Source: Pseudomonas sp. S30 | Lineage (GTDB): Bacteria; Pseudomonadota; Gammaproteobacteria; Pseudomonadales; Pseudomonadaceae | Length of the DNA: 64,000 nucleotides | Assembly: GCF_016518545.1 (NCBI RefSeq) | Contig: NZ_JACVTO010000008.1 | Coordinates: 124,001 to 188,000, forward strand | Direction: 5' to 3' | Shown: positions 56,893 through 64,000 of the stretch, in pieces | Position numbering within the stretch: position 1 is the stretch's first letter | Layout: each line of letters starts with the position of its first letter | The notes under the pieces: generated by a model | The model's input: the letters and a program-made list of their open reading frames with translations, nothing else | The model's database searches: none | What the model was told of the DNA's origin: nothing | Made by a program: the position numbers and the translations under genes

Positions 56893-58851
56893 TCAGCTGT
56901 ACTGCGCCTGCCCCTTGGCCAGCGCACGGCGATAACGCATGCCACCGAGCAGGCCACCGCTCAGCGACTCGCGCAGGGCCTGGTACTCGGCGCTGTCCGG
57001 CTCGACCTGGCACGCCTGCTCGCACCAGTACACCGCACGCGGGTACTGGTCGCCCAGTGGGCAGTCCTCGGCCCGGTAGTACTCGACCAGCACGCGCATC
57101 GGTTCGGGCCAGCCACCCCCGGCGAAAGCTTCGAGCATCGCCAGGTTGCGCCGCACCCGAGGCGAATCGACCCGGTGGTCGGCCAGGTAGCTGCCCAGAC
57201 CGAGGAAGCAGTTGAGCGCGCGGTTATAGGCACGCTGGGTGATCTGCTCCTGCCCCATCAGCAGGCCCAGGCAGTCCAGCTCGGCGTCGTTGCCCATGTC
57301 GCGCAAGGTCTGCACGTCCATGCCAGGCAGGCCACCGGCTTCCACCCCCCGATCGCACACGGCGCTGAGGTTATACAAGGCCCGCGAAAAACCGTGCGCG
57401 CCGGCCTGCCGATAGGCCTCGAGGGCGACCAGCGGGTCGCTGTCCTCGTGCAGGCTCGCCCAGGCGAACTGCATTTCCGGCACCCCACGCGAGGCTGCGT
57501 ACTGGACCATCGGTCGCAGCACGGTGGCCTGTACCGACTCGTCGAAGGCGTAGTACAGGTCGTTGAATGGACACAGCCCCTCGGGCTCGGGCATCGGTCC
57601 CAGGTCCAGCGCGCAGGCGTACCATTCCCGGGCGACCAGCGCGTCCTGCTGCACCCCGCACCAGCCGGTGTCGCACAGCATGCCGTAGAGTACAGCGCCG
57701 AACGGCGACGACAGCCGCGAGTTCAAGGCGACCTGCCCCAACCAGGGCTCCATGGCGATCTGGACCGCCGTGTGCAGCATGCGCACGAGCACGCGTTCCT
57801 CGACCCGCAGGGTCGGAACCTGCGCCAGGGCCTGGACGAAATACTCGCGAGCGTGCGCGGCATCGCCGGCCAACCAGGCCAGCTCGCCCAGCCGGACCTG
57901 CACGGCGGCCTTGGCCAGCACACCGAGCGGCAGTCGCAACAACTGCTGGCCACGCTCGAAAGCGGCCTGCACCGCGGCGGGTTCATCGGTATCGACGTTG
58001 TCTTCGTCCAGCGCGTCCAGCCAGGCGATCAGGCGCAGGTCGTTGCGCTGGGACTCGTCGAGCTTGGCGGCCATGGGCGAGTCGGCCAGCCAGAGGATTT
58101 CTTCATGGCTGCCGCCCCAGCGCGGCGTCGACAACTGAGCGAAGATCTGCAGCGCACTCGCGCCGACCGCTGCGCCCTGCAGGGCCTGCAGCAACCACAG
58201 GAAACCCTCGGGCTCGCCCTCGGCGCGAGGATGCGAACGCATCACCCCGGCCAATGGTTCCGGAGCCGTGCTCGCCAGTGCCGGTACTGGCCCCAACTCA
58301 GGCCAGCGCGCTTGGGCAGCACCGGGGATACTGCCCAGGTACTGAAGAGCGTCCGCCGTCAGCTCGCCCTTGAACCAGGCCTGCAACCACTCTGGCTCGC
58401 CCAGCACCATCACGTTGCGCATCAGCACCATCGCCAGCACCCAGGGCAGCGGATGTCGCTGCACCAGGTCCATCGCCGTGAACAGCAGCGCAGCCTGGGC
58501 CAGGCCAGCGTCCTGCCGATCGGCCTCGCTCACCTCAGCTGCCAGGCCTTGCCCGCGCGCCTGGTTGGCGACCTGCTCCCACATCAGGCACGCGACCAGA
58601 TCCGGCCACACACTCTCAGGACACGCCAGACGCCAGCGTGGCAGCAGATCGGCGTAGTGATGGTGGCGCTGTGCGGCCTGCTGGAGGTGGGCACAGAGAT
58701 TGACCAGGCGCTCTTCGCTGGCGGCATCGGAGGCGCGCAGCAGCGCTTGCAGGGCCGCATCGACGCTCTCGAATCGACCTGCCAGGAAATCGACGATGGC
58801 GGCAGGAAGACAATCGGCGAGGGAAGCTTCGACGCTGTGGGACGGAATCAT
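56893..58851 (-). CDS. Large Sel1-like-repeat protein, unknown function
   Basis: The 652-aa protein is helical throughout. Its C-terminal half has Sel1/TPR-type units (QDALVAREWYACALDLG, VALEAYRQAGAHGFSRALYNLSAVCDRG, YPRAVYWCEQACQVEPDS), which usually mediate protein-protein contact. The N-terminal half (about 1-300) has no recognised domain. No signal peptide. The ATG at 58851 is chosen because the upstream frame to 59232 (127 residues) is Cys/Pro/Arg rich and not protein-like. It is transcribed toward cumA and tadA. Confidence 0.82.
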   Translation of the reverse strand: MIPSHSVEASLADCLPAAIVDFLAGRFESVDAALQALLRASDAASEERLVNLCAHLQQAAQRHHHYADLLPRWRLACPESVWPDLVACLMWEQVANQARGQGLAAEVSEADRQDAGLAQAALLFTAMDLVQRHPLPWVLAMVLMRNVMVLGEPEWLQAWFKGELTADALQYLGSIPGAAQARWPELGPVPALASTAPEPLAGVMRSHPRAEGEPEGFLWLLQALQGAAVGASALQIFAQLSTPRWGGSHEEILWLADSPMAAKLDESQRNDLRLIAWLDALDEDNVDTDEPAAVQAAFERGQQLLRLPLGVLAKAAVQVRLGELAWLAGDAAHAREYFVQALAQVPTLRVEERVLVRMLHTAVQIAMEPWLGQVALNSRLSSPFGAVLYGMLCDTGWCGVQQDALVAREWYACALDLGPMPEPEGLCPFNDLYYAFDESVQATVLRPMVQYAASRGVPEMQFAWASLHEDSDPLVALEAYRQAGAHGFSRALYNLSAVCDRGVEAGGLPGMDVQTLRDMGNDAELDCLGLLMGQEQITQRAYNRALNCFLGLGSYLADHRVDSPRVRRNLAMLEAFAGGGWPEPMRVLVEYYRAEDCPLGDQYPRAVYWCEQACQVEPDSAEYQALRESLSGGLLGGMRYRRALAKGQAQYS

Positions 58852-59518
58852 GGGCAACCTCTTGGCTGGGCACAGGCGCTGTCCAGGGTGGCCTGTGCTG
58901 ACGAATCGTTGGTGGCGCGGCCAGGTGATGAAGACAGGCCCAGCGCGCTCAAGGGTTGACCGTTTTACCGGGCGATGGTGCCCGTCGCAAGGCAACGGCG
59001 GCGCTCCTGACCGGCATTGCGACCTCGCCGACGCCAGCGCGATGCAGTGAGCTGGGCTCCAGTAAGGGTTCGGACGGTTCAGCCGCCCCATCACAGCGAA
59101 GTTCGAGCAGCCTGGATTTGGGAAAGCTTCGGACTCATCGACGTACACATCAGCAATAGCAAGCGGGAGATGCCAAGGCAGCTCTTTTTTGCAAGTTGGC
59201 CAGGGGTATGATTGAAAGCCCGGATCATGCAAAATGGCATTTAGACATCATCTGAAAAAGGCTCATCTGGGTGTTCGCCCCTGGCGCCAGCGTCCCGGTC
59301 AGAAGCGCCCCGCTCGGAGCAGCCTCACGGATCATGCATAGCCAACCGGTTCGTGACAGCCCTACTGCCGAAGTCTTCGACTGCGTGTAGCCCCACTCAC
59401 GTGATGTAAACGAGCACCCGCTTGAATCAGCACTTCAATGACACGCTGGCATGGATGCCAACACTGACGCTAGCGCGCAGGTTGCGTCCGGTCGGTACCG
59501 CCCTGTAAGGATACTGCT
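58852..59518. other. 667-bp non-coding region upstream of the autotransporter
   Basis: The longest gene-free stretch of the window. It separates two divergent genes (Sel1-like and autotransporter) and must hold both promoters. I see TATGAT at 59207-59212 (plus strand) without a good -35, and an 11-bp direct repeat CGGATCATGCA at 59221-59231 and 59328-59338. Short open frames here have no ribosome sites or protein-like composition. No tRNA or obvious RNA fold was recognised. Confidence 0.6.
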
Positions 59519-61816
59519 TTGACCCTTTTCCCTCTGCGCCGCTCGCTGTTGGCGCTGTCCGTGGCAGCCGTCTCGGCCCCGCTCCACGCCGCACCTGCAC
59601 CCGACTTGAACTACGATCTCAGCTCGGGGGACTACCGCGTCAGTGGTGCAGCGTTCAACAACGCCACCTTCTTCGGCACCTCGCAGAACACCGGCGTCTC
59701 GATGACAAGCACGAGCCTGACAGGTGATCTGAGCAATCGAGGCACGATCAATCGCGCGGCTTCCGGCCCTGGCGACTTCCCGACCGGGATTTCCCTGCTC
59801 CTCAATTCCACCGTCGCAGGTAATATCGTCAACGAAGGCGCTATCACGGTGAGCGGCGAAGCAGCCTCGGGGTTGGACCTCTATGGGGCGACGATCACGG
59901 GCGAGGTGAACAACAACGGCAGCATCACGGTCACCGGCAAAAGCGCGGAAGGCATGCTGATCACCTCGACACAGGCGCGCATCAACAATACGGGCACCAT
60001 TATCGCCAGCGGCGTCGATTCTGCGGGGATCGAGTTGGACAACGCCAGTTTCACTGGATATCCGTCAGCCACTACCAACCAGTCCTATATCAACAACAGT
60101 GGAACTGTATCTGCAGAGGGCGTGGGCATTCACGTTGTCAGCATGACCACCTCCAACAGATCCTTGAGCATCACCCAGACCAGCGGGCTGATCGAGGGAG
60201 GCCAGGCGGCGATTCAGGTCGAGGACAACGTTCCAGAGACCACCTTCTACTGGCGAGGCGGAACCGTGAAGGGAGATATTCAGGGTCTTACCGGTGTGCT
60301 GGTCAAAGGAGACGTGCAGTTCGACGGCTCGACGCTGCGCAGCAAGTACGTCGATATCGCCGAGGCTCGCCTGACATTGCTGCGCCCGCAGACGACGATC
60401 GTCGGCGACCTCGATCTGGACAGCGACGCCGCTCGCCTGCGCCTGCTGCTGGACAACACGACACGGCCTGATGCCGCGATCCTGAAGGTCACCGGTAACA
60501 CCTTCTTCGCCCAAGGCAGCCAGATCGAACTGCAAGCACGCTCCGACGATTTCCGCACCCCGACTCAAGGCACCCGCTATACCCTCATCAACTCTGGCAC
60601 CTGGGAAGAACCGGGAAACCTCTCGGTCGTCTCTTCCTCTGCGCTGCTCGAGGTGAAGACCTTCGGCATCGAGGGCCAGGACGTGAAGGCCACGGTGGTG
60701 ACCCGCAGCGACGAGACGATCACCCAGGAACTGGAGCAGGCCAACGGCTCGGCCAATGCCATCGGCATCGTCAAGCCGCTGAAGAACAGCCTCATGGCCC
60801 AGCTGGACGACAGCGACCCGGTCTTCCAGCAGTTCGCCAGCGCCGCCACTGCACAGGAACTGGCGCGACTGTCCGAAACCCTCACACCGGACGTCAGCCG
60901 TGGCGTGATACACGCCGCGACCAACAGCCAGAACCTGGTCGCCAATACCCTCGCTCGACGCGCCAGCGCCGCACGCGACGACCTGTCTGCCGACCGCGCC
61001 CAGCGCCAGAAAGGCGTGTGGCTGCAAGCGCTCTCCAGCGACGCCGACCAGGACCGACGCCATGGGGTAGACGGCTATGCTGCCAACAGCCATGGCATCG
61101 CCGTGGGCGCGGACGGCAAGCTCGATGCCGATACCACGCTGGGCCTGGCGTACAGCTATTTGTCCAGCAACGTCAAATCCGACCTGGGGCACAAGACCGA
61201 CGTCACTGGCCATGCACTGACGCTGTACGGCAACTGGAGACATGACAACCTCTTCGTCGACACGTCGCTGATGTACGGCTGGAACGACAATGCCTCCAAG
61301 CGCTCCGTCGCCGGCACCCGTGCCAAGGCCGACTACGACAGCGAGATCTTCGGCGTCAACGCCTTGGTCGGCTACACCTTGCGCCTCGACGGGCAGTGGC
61401 TGCTCGAACCTCAGGTCGGTGCACGTTATGCCAGGGTGTCGATCGACGCCTACCGGGAGAAAGGCAGCTCGGCAGCCCTCGATGTCGGCAGTCAGCGCTA
61501 CGAGATCGGCGAAATGGGCGCAGGCGCGCGTCTGGCCGCCGCATTCGCCGTGGGCGCGGGCAGCCTGGAGCCGGAAGCCAGGTTGATGGCCTGGCATGAC
61601 TTCATCGCCGACAGGGTGGGCACCACTTCCACGTTCGTGCTCGGCGGCACGCCTTTCACGACCCAAGGCGCCACACCGGCCCGCGACAGCTACGAGCTGG
61701 GCCTTGGCGCGAACTACCGCCTCGGCGCGTGGAGCGTCGGCGGCACCTACAACCATGTGGCCAGCAGTGGCTTCGACGCCGATAACTTCACGGCGAACGT
61801 GCGGTACGCGTTCTGA
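59519..61816 (+). CDS. Autotransporter (type Va secretion) with repetitive passenger
   Basis: The 765-aa protein has a signal peptide (about residues 1-24, SLLALSVAAVSAPLHA), a beta-helix-type passenger (25-about 480) and a C-terminal autotransporter beta-barrel (about 498-765) ending in FTANVRYAF with terminal Phe. Residues 65-208 carry five imperfect units of roughly 27 aa with the theme NxGxIxxxGxxxxGIxL. The start is TTG 59519 with AAGGA at 7-nt spacing; no ATG fits. The passenger has no protease Ser motif that I can see, so an adhesin or surface-structural role is more likely. Confidence 0.88.
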   Translation: MTLFPLRRSLLALSVAAVSAPLHAAPAPDLNYDLSSGDYRVSGAAFNNATFFGTSQNTGVSMTSTSLTGDLSNRGTINRAASGPGDFPTGISLLLNSTVAGNIVNEGAITVSGEAASGLDLYGATITGEVNNNGSITVTGKSAEGMLITSTQARINNTGTIIASGVDSAGIELDNASFTGYPSATTNQSYINNSGTVSAEGVGIHVVSMTTSNRSLSITQTSGLIEGGQAAIQVEDNVPETTFYWRGGTVKGDIQGLTGVLVKGDVQFDGSTLRSKYVDIAEARLTLLRPQTTIVGDLDLDSDAARLRLLLDNTTRPDAAILKVTGNTFFAQGSQIELQARSDDFRTPTQGTRYTLINSGTWEEPGNLSVVSSSALLEVKTFGIEGQDVKATVVTRSDETITQELEQANGSANAIGIVKPLKNSLMAQLDDSDPVFQQFASAATAQELARLSETLTPDVSRGVIHAATNSQNLVANTLARRASAARDDLSADRAQRQKGVWLQALSSDADQDRRHGVDGYAANSHGIAVGADGKLDADTTLGLAYSYLSSNVKSDLGHKTDVTGHALTLYGNWRHDNLFVDTSLMYGWNDNASKRSVAGTRAKADYDSEIFGVNALVGYTLRLDGQWLLEPQVGARYARVSIDAYREKGSSAALDVGSQRYEIGEMGAGARLAAAFAVGAGSLEPEARLMAWHDFIADRVGTTSTFVLGGTPFTTQGATPARDSYELGLGANYRLGAWSVGGTYNHVASSGFDADNFTANVRYAF

Positions 61817-61898
61817 GGGAGCAGGTCATAACGCGCGGATGCTGACACCCCTCTTGCAGAGGAGCGGCTTGGCGCTGCCTGAACTGCCAGATGCAAGA

Positions 61899-61918
61899 AG
61901 CCCGCAATCATGCGGGCT
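61899..61918. terminator. Hairpin between the convergent autotransporter and guaA genes
   Basis: AGCCCGCA-ATCA-TGCGGGCT is a perfect 8-bp stem in the 128-bp gap between convergent genes. Tails are CCTTGGTT on the plus and TCTTGC on the minus strand, weak in both. Confidence 0.6.
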
Positions 61919-61944
61919 CCTTGGTTACGCTGACAAAGTGAAGA

Positions 61945-63522
61945 TCACTCCCACTCAATCGTCGCCGGCGGCTTGCTCGACACGTCGTAGGTCACCCGCG
62001 AGATCCCTTCGATCTCGTTGATGATGCGTCCGCTGACGGTCTCCAGCAGCTCGTAGGGCAGGTGCGCCCAGCGTGCGGTCATGAAGTCCACGGTTTCCAC
62101 CGCGCGCAGGGCCACGACCCAGGCGTAGCGGCGGCCGTCGCCGACCACGCCGACCGATTTCACCGGCTGGAACACCACGAACGCCTGGCTGGTCTTGTGG
62201 TACCAGTCGGCCTTGCGCAGCTCCTCGATGAAGATGTGATCGGCGCGGCGCAGGATGTCCGCGTACTCCTTCTTCACCTCGCCGAGGATCCGTACACCCA
62301 GGCCCGGGCCAGGGAATGGGTGGCGGTAGACCATGTCGTACGGCAGGCCCAGCTCGAGGCCGATCTTGCGTACTTCGTCCTTGAACAGCTCGCGCAGCGG
62401 CTCGACCAGCTTGAGGTTCATTTCCTCCGGCAGGCCGCCCACGTTATGGTGCGACTTGATCACGTGGGCCTTGCCGCTCTTGGCGCCGGCCGATTCGATC
62501 ACGTCGGGGTAGATGGTGCCCTGGGCGAGGAACTGGATGTTGTGCAGCTTGCTGGCCTCGGCATCGAACACGTCGATGAAGGTCCGGCCGATGATCTTGC
62601 GCTTCTTCTCCGGATCGGCTTCGCCGGCCAGGTTGCCGAGGAATTGGGCTTCGGCATCGGCACGGATCACCTTGACGCCCATGTTCTCCTTGAACATGGC
62701 CATCACCTGGTCGCCTTCGTGCAGGCGCAGCAGGCCGTTGTCGACGAACACGCAGGTCAGCTGATCGCCGATGGCGCGGTGCAGCAGTGCGGCGACCACC
62801 GAGCTGTCGACGCCGCCGGAGAGGCCCAGCAGCACGTTGGCCGAACCGACCTGCTCACGGACCTGGGCGATGGCGTCCTCGACGATGTTCGACGGCGTCC
62901 ACAGGGCCTCGCAGCCGCAGATGTCCTGGACGAAACGCGAGAGGATGCGACCGCCCTGCTTGGTGTGGGTCACTTCCGGGTGGAACTGCACGCCGTAGTA
63001 GCCACGGGCGTCGTCGAACATGCCGGCGATCGGGCAGCTCGGGGTGCTGGCCAGGACGTGGAAGTCGGCCGGCATCTGGGTGACCTTGTCGCCGTGGCTC
63101 ATCCACACATCCAGGCCCAGCACGCCGTCGGCGTCGATGTGGTCTTCGATGCCGTCGAGCAGGCGGCTCTTGCCGACCACGTCGACGCGGGCATAGCCGA
63201 ACTCGCGCAGCTCGGAACCGGCGACCTTGCCGCCCATCTGCTCGGCCATGGTCTGCATGCCGTAGCAGATGCCCAGCACCGGCACCTTCAGGTCGAACAC
63301 CGCCTGCGGCGCGCGCGGGCTGTTGGCTTCGTGAACCGACTCGGGACCACCGGCGAGGATGATGCCGCGCGGGTTGAATTCGCGAATCGCGTCATCGTCC
63401 ATGTCGAACGGATGCAGTTCGCAGTACACGCCGATCTCGCGCACGCGGCGGGCGATCAGCTGGGTGTACTGCGAGCCGAAGTCGAGGATCAGGATGCGGT
63501 GGGCGTGAATGTCGAGGGCCAT
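61945..63522 (-). CDS. guaA: GMP synthase (glutamine-hydrolysing)
   Basis: GuaA aminates XMP to GMP. The 525-aa protein has an N-terminal class I amidotransferase domain with Cys in [13 protein letters not shown], the ATP-pyrophosphatase P-loop [17 protein letters not shown], and the C-terminal dimerisation domain ending PPATIEWE. It is 120 bp downstream of guaB with a terminator-like hairpin between them. Confidence 0.98.
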   Translation of the reverse strand: MALDIHAHRILILDFGSQYTQLIARRVREIGVYCELHPFDMDDDAIREFNPRGIILAGGPESVHEANSPRAPQAVFDLKVPVLGICYGMQTMAEQMGGKVAGSELREFGYARVDVVGKSRLLDGIEDHIDADGVLGLDVWMSHGDKVTQMPADFHVLASTPSCPIAGMFDDARGYYGVQFHPEVTHTKQGGRILSRFVQDICGCEALWTPSNIVEDAIAQVREQVGSANVLLGLSGGVDSSVVAALLHRAIGDQLTCVFVDNGLLRLHEGDQVMAMFKENMGVKVIRADAEAQFLGNLAGEADPEKKRKIIGRTFIDVFDAEASKLHNIQFLAQGTIYPDVIESAGAKSGKAHVIKSHHNVGGLPEEMNLKLVEPLRELFKDEVRKIGLELGLPYDMVYRHPFPGPGLGVRILGEVKKEYADILRRADHIFIEELRKADWYHKTSQAFVVFQPVKSVGVVGDGRRYAWVVALRAVETVDFMTARWAHLPYELLETVSGRIINEIEGISRVTYDVSSKPPATIEWE

Positions 63523-63580
63523 GGGGGGATCTCTGATTCAGCTGCGAGCTTGAAGCTGCAAGCAGCAAGTTGATCGGGGG

Positions 63581-63614
63581 AAAAAACACGATGGCCGCGT
63601 CAACGCAGCCATCG
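63581..63614 (-). terminator. Terminator between guaB and guaA
   Basis: On the minus strand CGATGGCTGCGT pairs with the CGCGGCCATCG arm (one G-U pair) and is followed by TGTTTTTT. It could end most guaB transcripts or attenuate guaA. A nearby direct-repeat-like run of GCTTGAAGCTGCAAGC (about 63547-63562) is of a type common between Pseudomonas genes. Confidence 0.8.
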
Positions 63615-63642
63615 TTTGGAGCATAGCGCCAGAACCTGCGCC

Positions 63643-64000
<358 letters not shown>

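Noticed and set aside
56730..56957. A 76-residue N-terminal extension of the multicopper oxidase
   Set aside because: It would place the Tat signal internally and runs through a hairpin and the end of the Sel1-like gene.
58852..59232. A 127-residue N-terminal extension of the Sel1-like protein
   Set aside because: Composition is Cys/Pro/Trp/Arg rich with no helix pattern; the ATG at 58851 gives a natural N-terminus.
59221..59338. An 11-bp direct repeat CGGATCATGCA as an attachment site or operator pair
   Set aside because: One repeat of this length in a 667-bp region can occur by chance and no integrase or target-site pattern accompanies it.
60065..61756. A 563-codon open frame on the minus strand
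   Set aside because: It is antisense to the autotransporter, which has a signal peptide, barrel and terminal Phe.

Overview
The window is chromosomal DNA from a high-GC gammaproteobacterium. A complete seven-gene wsp surface-sensing operon, a XenA-type reductase, a CumA-like copper oxidase, DUF3509 and DUF4398 proteins, GTG/TTG starts and the general gene order all point to Pseudomonas, most likely the P. putida group. Strain or species cannot be fixed from sequence reading alone. I see no rRNA, tRNA, insertion sequence, prophage, integron or CRISPR array. The window looks like core genome, and the least conserved-looking part is around 58.8-61.9 kb.

Layout, left to right. At 1-4.4 kb an RND efflux pump (permease cut by the left edge, plus a lipoprotein adaptor) lies divergent to a TetR-type repressor. 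At 4.4-8.7 kb are rsmJ, a Pseudomonas-type hypothetical protein with an internal duplication, an extensin-like protein coupled to a PEP-mutase-like enzyme, a DUF72 protein and a small hypothetical. At 8.9-13.2 kb are tsaB, adk and ppc. At 13.5-18.7 kb a DUF4398 lipoprotein and a DUF4398-OmpA lipoprotein face a tightly packed set: QEGLA-motif protein (HExxxH, MATCAP/DUF1704 family), alpha/beta-hydrolase lipoprotein and small membrane protein, with another lipoprotein and a TetR regulator upstream. At 18.8-21.5 kb are lysS and prfB, and prfB carries the autoregulatory +1 frameshift site. At 21.7-30.1 kb is wspABCDEFR, all on the minus strand: receptor WspA, CheW-like WspB and WspD, methyltransferase WspC, hybrid kinase WspE, methylesterase WspF and diguanylate cyclase WspR.

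At 30.2-34.5 kb are a TerB/DUF533 protein, xenA, recJ and a YaeQ protein. At 34.7-36.8 kb (plus strand) are a CaiB-type CoA transferase and a periplasmic solute-binding-like protein. At 37.0-42.7 kb are DUF3509, a degenerate receiver protein, then thrC, hom, dsbC and xerD; dsbC-hom-thrC run in one direction. At 42.9-46.5 kb are the rpsP-rimM-trmD-rplS ribosome/tRNA operon and ffh. At 46.7-50.3 kb (plus strand) are a CcsA/YpjD-like membrane protein, a CBS/CorC transporter protein and an MHS-type MFS carrier. At 50.3-55.3 kb are purT, a VUT transporter, DUF1289, gamma-carbonic-anhydrase-like, CoA-pyrophosphatase-type NUDIX, a zinc-ribbon NUDIX, an L,D-transpeptidase and tadA. At 55.3-61.8 kb are a Tat-exported multicopper oxidase, a large Sel1-like-repeat protein and an autotransporter. 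The right edge holds guaA and the 3' end of guaB.

No clearly new multi-gene system stands out. The best leads for second looks are the putative zinc peptidase behind the QEGLA label and its coupled lipoprotein hydrolase, the internally duplicated hypothetical at 5.3 kb, the pseudo-receiver at 37.3 kb, the Cys/His cluster in WspD, and the repeat-bearing autotransporter. Identifications come from reading translations and recalling families; no database search was run.
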